A stretch of 57,075 bases of DNA. Source: Litorivicinus sp. (GTDB lineage Bacteria > Pseudomonadota > Gammaproteobacteria > Pseudomonadales > Litorivicinaceae). Shown one piece after another: positions 52,542-57,075 of the stretch. The stretch spans positions 1-57,075 of the forward strand of contig QXYM01000053.1 of NCBI GenBank assembly GCA_009886945.1. Direction: 5' to 3'. The position numbers and the translations under genes are program-made. Numbering within the stretch: the stretch's first letter is position 1; the number at the start of each line of letters is the position of its first letter. The notes beneath the pieces were generated by a model that made no database searches, was not told the origin of the DNA, and saw only the letters and a program-made list of their open reading frames with translations.

Positions 52542-53288
52542 TTAGAACATGTGTTGGCCGCCGTTAATCGCCAGGTTAGAACCAGTGACGAAGGCTGCTC
52601 TTTCTGAGGCAAGGAATGCAACTGCATAAGCAATTTCATCTGGATTACCCAGTCGGCCGACTGGAATGGTCGATGCGATTTTTTCTAAAATCTCATCACC
52701 GATGGCAGCAACCATTGCGGTCATAATGTATCCCGGGCTGACGGTGTTGACGGTCACGCCTTTCGATGCAACCTCTTGAGCGAGGGATTTGGTAAAACCA
52801 TGCATGCCCGCTTTCGCTGCAGCATAGTTGGATTGTCCGAACTGACCTTTTTGGCCGTTAACGGAACTGATATTGATCACGCGGCCCCATTTTTCTTCCA
52901 ACATCCCGTTGATCACGAGGCGAGTCATATTAAACACTGAGCGGAGGTTGGCATGCATGACCTGGTCCCACTGTTCCAGTGTCATTTTACGGAATGTCGA
53001 ATCACGGGTAATCCCCGCGTTATTCACCAAACAGTGGACGTTGCCATGATTTTCCATGATTCCTTCGATGCACTGTCGTGCAGATTCCGAATCGGACACA
53101 TCACCATAGGCAATATCAAATTCATAACCAGCGGCGCGCTGTTCATCTTGCCAGGCTTTGGCTTTGTCATGATTACCACCGGAATTGTATCCGGCAACGA
53201 CTGTGAAACCTTGAGTAAACAATTCTTGGCAGATTGAGGTTCCGATACCACCGGTACCACCGGTCACGAGTGCGATACGCTTAGACAT
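52542..53288 (-). CDS. phaB: Acetoacetyl-CoA reductase
   Basis: 248 residues, as in Cupriavidus PhaB. A short-chain dehydrogenase: VTGGTGGIG (NADPH loop), NNAG, SSVNGQKGQFGQ and the catalytic YAAAK. It makes (R)-3-hydroxybutyryl-CoA, the substrate of PhaC encoded next. GQFGQSNYAAAKAGMHGFTK is typical of PhaB. The ATG at 53288 has GGAG six bases upstream; an in-frame ATG at 53300 is less well placed. A related 3-oxoacyl-ACP reductase (FabG) is less likely in this context. No phaA thiolase gene is in the window. Confidence 0.92.
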   Translation of the reverse strand: MSKRIALVTGGTGGIGTSICQELFTQGFTVVAGYNSGGNHDKAKAWQDEQRAAGYEFDIAYGDVSDSESARQCIEGIMENHGNVHCLVNNAGITRDSTFRKMTLEQWDQVMHANLRSVFNMTRLVINGMLEEKWGRVINISSVNGQKGQFGQSNYAAAKAGMHGFTKSLAQEVASKGVTVNTVSPGYIMTAMVAAIGDEILEKIASTIPVGRLGNPDEIAYAVAFLASERAAFVTGSNLAINGGQHMF

Positions 53289-53357
53289 GCTGAGCTCCAT
53301 GCAGTTCTTATTGAAAAAGCCTTATCATTAGTCACTGGATTCCATTGAGATGCAAGT

Positions 53358-53627
53358 ATGTCTGACCCAAAGTCGCCCACTCCATTAGTCGCAGATACCA
53401 TTGATGCAACCGGTTTGAAGTGTCCTGAGCCGGTGATGATGCTGCGAAATGCGTTACGCAACGTGGATGCGGGAGTTTGTATTAAATTAGTGGCGACGGA
53501 TCCCTCGACGTTGCGCGACATTCCAACGATGTGTCGGTTTATGCACCACCAGTTGGTGTCTGAAGCAACCCAGGATGGGTGTTATGAATTCATTGTCTCC
53601 GCTCGAGGCGCTAAATCACAGTCTTGA
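53358..53627 (+). CDS. tusA: TusA-family sulfurtransferase
   Basis: 89 residues. The CPEP motif with active cysteine C22 (DATGLKCPEPVMMLRNALR) and a RDIPTMCRFMHHQL segment are typical of TusA, which relays persulfide sulphur for 2-thiouridine in tRNA, the same wobble nucleotide that MnmC (10514-12463) finishes. It is divergent from phaB across 69 bases. Its last 46 bases overlap the convergent lipoprotein gene. Confidence 0.92.
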   Translation: MSDPKSPTPLVADTIDATGLKCPEPVMMLRNALRNVDAGVCIKLVATDPSTLRDIPTMCRFMHHQLVSEATQDGCYEFIVSARGAKSQS

Positions 53628-54598
53628 AGAATGGTCTGCCACTGTTGGATGTGTGTCGACAACAACATCCGCAGTTGATGCCGAGTCCCACTGGGAAGTT
53701 CCAGTAATCCATCAATCAGCGCCTCGTTCGTGATGAGTGTCAACGGGAGTTGCTTCCATTGATGTTCTAATCCATCCAATGAGCGCATGACCGCAGACCA
53801 CTTTGGCTGTAAGTGATTTCTGAAGTAGTTCTCGACAAAGGTTTTAATCATTTGGCCCTCACTGGTTGGTGTGCCCATCGGGCATAGTCGATTGGCGTTG
53901 ATGGCTCGGCTTTGAATGCGATTCGCTACCGTCAGCCAAGCGAGGGTCTCAGTGATTGCTTGACGAAGAGTCCCATGATGCTGGGTTTGACTCCAGTGGT
54001 GTAACGCGTTCTCAAACTCGGTGACGTCTCGAGAACTGGGTGCAGACGCTCCTGTTAATGCATGACTCAGCGTTCGGACAATCGGTTGACTGCGCTGCGC
54101 ATACGCTTGTGAACTTTCATTTAAACCCGCAAATGGTCGAGAGAGTTTTGATTGGAGTCGTTGGGCTTCTTCGCTTTGCATGAGAAGTGCAATCACCGAG
54201 GCTTCCACATCCTGCGTTTTGGACTGCACAGCCTCCTGATACCACTGGAATTCTTGGAGGCTATGACAGGCGTTTAAACCGGCTTGCACTTTCCATTCGT
54301 AGACGAGGCGGGTCGACTCTTGTTTTTGACGACCCAAACTCGAATTTCGCTCGGCGATCAGCGGCAGAAGTCCACATTCACCGAGTTCGAGTGCATCACC
54401 GAAGCGAATGCGCGTCTCGCTTAATTCGACAACCGGCCGGTCCGGTTCAGTGGTTGTGATCTTGCCGAGTTGTTCTGTCGGCTGATTCAGAATCGCAGCG
54501 ATTCGATCGAGATCGTCTTGGTCTGGACTCAGAGAATGAGTGGGTCCCTGACATCCGATCAAAAAGACTGCAAGCAGTGGGATGAGTCGAAATAAAAT
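53582..54598 (-). CDS. DUF3080-type lipoprotein, predicted AUU start
   Basis: 338 residues if read from ATT at 54598. The DUF3080-like core is seen in GECGLLPLIAERNSSLGRQ; its function is unknown. From ATT the protein begins MLFRLIPLLAVFLIGC, a complete lipoprotein signal (Arg, hydrophobic stretch, lipobox LIGC, C16), and GGAGG (54612-54608) lies nine bases upstream. Between the in-frame stop TAA (54646-54644) and the first standard codon (TTG at 54562) there is no ATG or GTG, and TTG would remove the signal. A one-base error or frameshift near the ATG at 54605 is the alternative. It overlaps epmC by 152 bases and tusA by 46. Confidence 0.7.
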   Translation of the reverse strand: MLFRLIPLLAVFLIGCQGPTHSLSPDQDDLDRIAAILNQPTEQLGKITTTEPDRPVVELSETRIRFGDALELGECGLLPLIAERNSSLGRQKQESTRLVYEWKVQAGLNACHSLQEFQWYQEAVQSKTQDVEASVIALLMQSEEAQRLQSKLSRPFAGLNESSQAYAQRSQPIVRTLSHALTGASAPSSRDVTEFENALHHWSQTQHHGTLRQAITETLAWLTVANRIQSRAINANRLCPMGTPTSEGQMIKTFVENYFRNHLQPKWSAVMRSLDGLEHQWKQLPLTLITNEALIDGLLELPSGTRHQLRMLLSTHIQQWQTILQDCDLAPRAETMNS

Positions 54599-55088
54599 GG
54601 CGCATGCCCTCCAACACCAACCGGGGTGTTTCTGGTGGATTGTTTACCATTTCTATGTATCCGTTTTCTAAATTCTCAATAAATGTGTCTGAGGGTGGTC
54701 TACCTGAGAAATCATCAAGGCTTGGCGAAAATGGAATGCTCCAGATTTCGCACAACAGTTTTTCTAATCCCTGGGGTCGAGCTTCTACCTGTTCAAACGA
54801 GAGTTGTTGGTCGACGCTTCGTCCGCAAGGAGAATACCAGTAACCGAAATCATCGAGTTGTCGCCTGGCAGGCCCGGCCAGACAATAGTGCGCGAGTTCA
54901 TGGAAAAGACTTCTGACAAAGTCTTCTCTGAAAAAAAGGATTGCAGGCTGGCTCGCTTTTGGTGCTTGATAAAAAGGCTCCGGTGCTCCCCCCTCAATGC
55001 GAAGCTCAGGCAAGATCTGCTCGCAGGCCTCGAGAATGAGAGGAATCACAGATTGATCTAACGTCAAGGAATTGTTCGGTAATGGCAT
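54447..55088 (-). CDS. epmC: Elongation factor P hydroxylase EpmC
   Basis: 213 residues. The metal site is HELAH (H63, E64, H67) within FHELAHYCLAGPARRQLDDFGYWYSPCGR, characteristic of EpmC (YfcM), which hydroxylates the modified lysine of EF-P. The EpmC-like part ends near GMRHFIST; about 40 further residues, rich in Arg and Ser, run over the start of the lipoprotein gene and may be unconserved. ATG at 55088 is used as start because upstream residues (to 55409) are antisense to another gene and unlike EpmC. It overlaps the divergent 55082 gene by seven bases at the starts. Confidence 0.88.
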   Translation of the reverse strand: MPLPNNSLTLDQSVIPLILEACEQILPELRIEGGAPEPFYQAPKASQPAILFFREDFVRSLFHELAHYCLAGPARRQLDDFGYWYSPCGRSVDQQLSFEQVEARPQGLEKLLCEIWSIPFSPSLDDFSGRPPSDTFIENLENGYIEMVNNPPETPRLVLEGMRHFISTHPTACSLFDRMSGTHSFSESRPRRSRSNRCDSESADRTTRQDHNH

Positions 55089-55549
55089 GGTTATGGATTG
55101 TACTTGGATTGCTCGCGATCGTGGGATCGATGACATGGATTCTTCCTTCACCCATGGAGCGTCGACAAGGCGAACGACGAATGAAGGCTCTGCAATTGGG
55201 GATGAAGGTTCGGATGTTGTCGCTCGATGACTGGGCGAAAGAACGTCTCGATCGGATTCAGTTGGCGCAATACCTCGTCTGGACCGATCAACAACCGCGA
55301 TCGGCGATATTGTGGCGGATTCCAGACCGAGAGGAGCCGTGGGCGTCGCCACCTGATGCTCGGAGTTGGGATTTACTGTCTGGGGACTTTTCGGTGTTTC
55401 TTGATTCACTACCTCAAGACATTGTCGGCGTGGGTGCGGATCAAGGAAGTGTTTGGGTGGCCCTCGATGACGCCAAGGCAGTCGTTGAACCTGAGGCGAT
55501 CAAGCCATACCTCGATCAGCTGTTGCTCCTTCTCACGCGCCGCTCATAA
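55082..55549 (+). CDS. Conserved small membrane-anchored protein, unknown
   Basis: 155 residues. One N-terminal membrane helix (about 3-22) is followed by PSPMERRQGERRMKALQLGMKVRM and a cytoplasmic domain with no motif I know. I recall similar proteins, with a PSPRxRRQxxLRxxAxxxGLxV pattern, in Pseudomonas, of unknown role. The start overlaps the divergent epmC start, so the promoters of both must lie inside the other gene. Confidence 0.65.
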   Translation: MAWLWIVLGLLAIVGSMTWILPSPMERRQGERRMKALQLGMKVRMLSLDDWAKERLDRIQLAQYLVWTDQQPRSAILWRIPDREEPWASPPDARSWDLLSGDFSVFLDSLPQDIVGVGADQGSVWVALDDAKAVVEPEAIKPYLDQLLLLLTRRS

Positions 55550-55690
55550 TTTTTATTCGCAACAGGGCTTGAGTCTGTTGAGGTTCTCCCGTATTGCTAA
55601 AAAAGAAAGAGATGCTTGCATTCAACGGTGTTTTGAATTTTCAATGCACCCCTTAAACCACATCACTGATTGAGAGTGTTCAAAGAATCC

Positions 55691-57075
55691 ATGGGAAAAT
55701 CGCTGGTCATTGTAGAGTCTCCGGCTAAAGCCAAGACGATTAATAAGTATCTCGGTTCTGACTTTGTTGTGAAGTCGAGCGTCGGTCATATCCGCGATTT
55801 ACCAACCTCAGGTTCAGCTCCGGCTGAAAAACCAACGAAGTCATCGACCCTCTCGAAAGAAGACAAAGCCAAGCAGCAACTGATTCGGCGCATGGGAGTT
55901 GACCCTGAACACGGTTGGCGGGCGCAATATCAAATCCTTCCAGGCAAAGAAAAGGTGGTTGCTGAGCTGAAAAAGCTGGCGACCAATGCTGACCATATTT
56001 ATCTCGCGACCGATTTGGATCGTGAGGGAGAAGCGATTGCCTGGCACCTACAGGAAACCATTGGCGGTGATCCGTCGAAGTACCAGCGTGTGACGTTTTC
56101 TGAAATCACCAAGTCGGCAATCGAGGCAGCCTTTAGTCGACCATCGACGGTGAATGTTGACCGAGTCAACGCTCAACAAGCGCGTCGTTTCCTCGATCGA
56201 GTGGTTGGATACATGGTGTCACCTTTGCTTTGGTCGAAAATTGCGCGTGGTCTTTCTGCTGGACGTGTGCAGTCGGTGGCTGTTCGATTGGTTGTCGAGC
56301 GCGAACGGGCCATCCGGGTTTTTGTCCCTGAAGAGTACTGGGAAATCTTCACAGATCTGTCGCACCAAAACCGTGAATCACGTTTTCAGGTCAGTGAATA
56401 TCAGGGTAAAGCCTTTAAACCGGTGAATGCCGACCAGGCCAAGACGGCGACTGATGCGCTTGACGGTGCGACCTATCAGGTTGTTGAGCGTGAGAGTAAG
56501 CCCGGAAAAACACGTCCTTCTGCGCCCTTTATCACCTCTACCCTGCAGCAGGCGGCAAGCCAGCGCTTAGGGTTTGGTGTGAAAAAGACCATGGTGCTTG
56601 CGCAACGGTTATACGAGGCAGGTCTCATCACCTATATGCGAACCGATTCGACCTACATATCGAATGACGCCATCTTTGCAGCACGCTCGCTGATTGAATC
56701 GGAGTTCGACGCCAGATATTTGCCAGAGAAACCGAACTATTACGCTAATCGCGAAAATGCGCAGGAAGCGCATGAAGCGATTCGTCCTTCCGATATTCGG
56801 AAAAAGAGTACCGATCTGTCATCTGTCGAACGGGATGCACAGCGTCTGTACGAACTGATTTGGCGTCAATTCTTGGCTTGCCAAATGACGCCAGCTGAAT
56901 ATTTAACCACCACCATCAAAGTGGAAGCCAATGGTTATGGATTAAAGGCTCGAGGCAAGGTCACGACCTTTCCCGGTTATCAAGCCGTTCTTCCTGTCGG
57001 TGGTAAGGGCGACGATGCTGTAGAGTTACCCGATGTCCAAGTGGGTGACCAACTGACGCTGGTCGCGATTGATCC
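55691..57075 (+). CDS. topA: DNA topoisomerase I, N-terminal part (3' truncated)
   Basis: 461 codons are seen before the window ends. The Toprim domain has [15 protein letters not shown] (E9 in VESPAKA) and the [13 protein letters not shown] metal site. The catalytic tyrosine is Y315 in [10 protein letters not shown], near E. coli Y319. A lysine-rich insertion after [10 protein letters not shown] is also common in gammaproteobacteria. It relaxes negative supercoils, opposite to gyrase (GyrA is at 19470). The 141 bases upstream contain TTGAA-2-TTCAA (55633-55644) but no clear promoter. The C-terminal zinc-finger part is outside. Confidence 0.96.
   Translation, partial: MGKSLVIVESPAKAKTINKYLGSDFVVKSSVGHIRDLPTSGSAPAEKPTKSSTLSKEDKAKQQLIRRMGVDPEHGWRAQYQILPGKEKVVAELKKLATNADHIYLATDLDREGEAIAWHLQETIGGDPSKYQRVTFSEITKSAIEAAFSRPSTVNVDRVNAQQARRFLDRVVGYMVSPLLWSKIARGLSAGRVQSVAVRLVVERERAIRVFVPEEYWEIFTDLSHQNRESRFQVSEYQGKAFKPVNADQAKTATDALDGATYQVVERESKPGKTRPSAPFITSTLQQAASQRLGFGVKKTMVLAQRLYEAGLITYMRTDSTYISNDAIFAARSLIESEFDARYLPEKPNYYANRENAQEAHEAIRPSDIRKKSTDLSSVERDAQRLYELIWRQFLACQMTPAEYLTTTIKVEANGYGLKARGKVTTFPGYQAVLPVGGKGDDAVELPDVQVGDQLTLVAID

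Noticed and set aside
55089-55409. A 107-residue N-terminal extension of EpmC.
   Set aside because: It is antisense to the 55082 gene, unlike EpmC and rich in Ser/Pro as expected for a shadow frame.

Overview
The window is a gene-dense piece of chromosome from a gammaproteobacterium. It has about half G+C by eye, and no insertion sequence, phage, CRISPR array or rRNA was seen. Gene content and local order match blocks familiar from Pseudomonas and Oceanospirillales relatives: gntR-smc-zipA-ligA, yciB-yciO-trpS-scpA-scpB-rluB, gyrA-serC-pheA-tyrA/aroA-cmk-rpsA-ihfB, and tRNA-Val-thrS-infC-rpmI-rplT-pheS-pheT-ihfA-merR-tRNA-Pro. MnmC, IHF alpha and beta, ZipA, EpmC and the tyrA-aroA fusion are gammaproteobacterial hallmarks. 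A polyhydroxybutyrate locus suggests a heterotroph that stores carbon. The species cannot be named from the sequence alone.

Layout: 1-2555 end of a cytochrome c maturation operon (ccmF, dsbE/ccmG, ccmH, ccmI). 2636-10521 regulator, Smc condensin, ZipA, DNA ligase and a lytic-transglycosylase lipoprotein. 10514-13681 (minus) yciB, an SH3-domain membrane protein and mnmC. 13742-17868 yciO, trpS, scpA, scpB, rluB. 17819-19317 (minus) ubiG and a YciK-type reductase. 19470-30216 gyrA, aromatic amino acid and serine synthesis, cmk, rpsA, ihfB, lapA, pyrF. 30284-35962 a ComEA-like protein, tRNA-Asn, a HupE-type permease with an unknown membrane partner, uvrB, a TDT-family transporter and a nucleotide-sugar epimerase. 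36011-43487 the thrS-to-tRNA-Pro translation block. 43502-48200 a membrane methyltransferase, cold-shock protein, metallo-beta-lactamase-fold hydrolase, PPP-type phosphatase, small membrane protein and VWA protein. 48157-53288 acetoacetyl-CoA synthetase, phasin, PHA synthase and acetoacetyl-CoA reductase. 53358-55549 tusA, a DUF3080-type lipoprotein, epmC and a small membrane protein. 55691-57075 the 5' part of topA.

The genome is tightly packed. Many neighbours overlap by ATGA or GTGA (4 bases) or by 8 bases, implying translational coupling, and several convergent pairs overlap tail to tail. No gene-free stretch exceeds 300 bases; the longest are 43970-44144, 50116-50279 and 19318-19469, and each is described below as a control region.

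The most notable points are two genes that appear to use non-standard start codons: infC with AUC, overlapping the thrS stop, and a lipoprotein gene with AUU. Others are a 15-base leader element shared by trpS and gyrA, a ComEA-like gene whose perfect Shine-Dalgarno is locked in a hairpin, a three-hairpin rpsA leader, a tryptophanyl-tRNA synthetase with an iron-sulphur cysteine motif, and a PHB locus with an unusual synthase box. I see no large new defence or mobile system. The least understood gene groups are the VWA protein / small membrane protein / PPP phosphatase cluster and the HupE partner protein.
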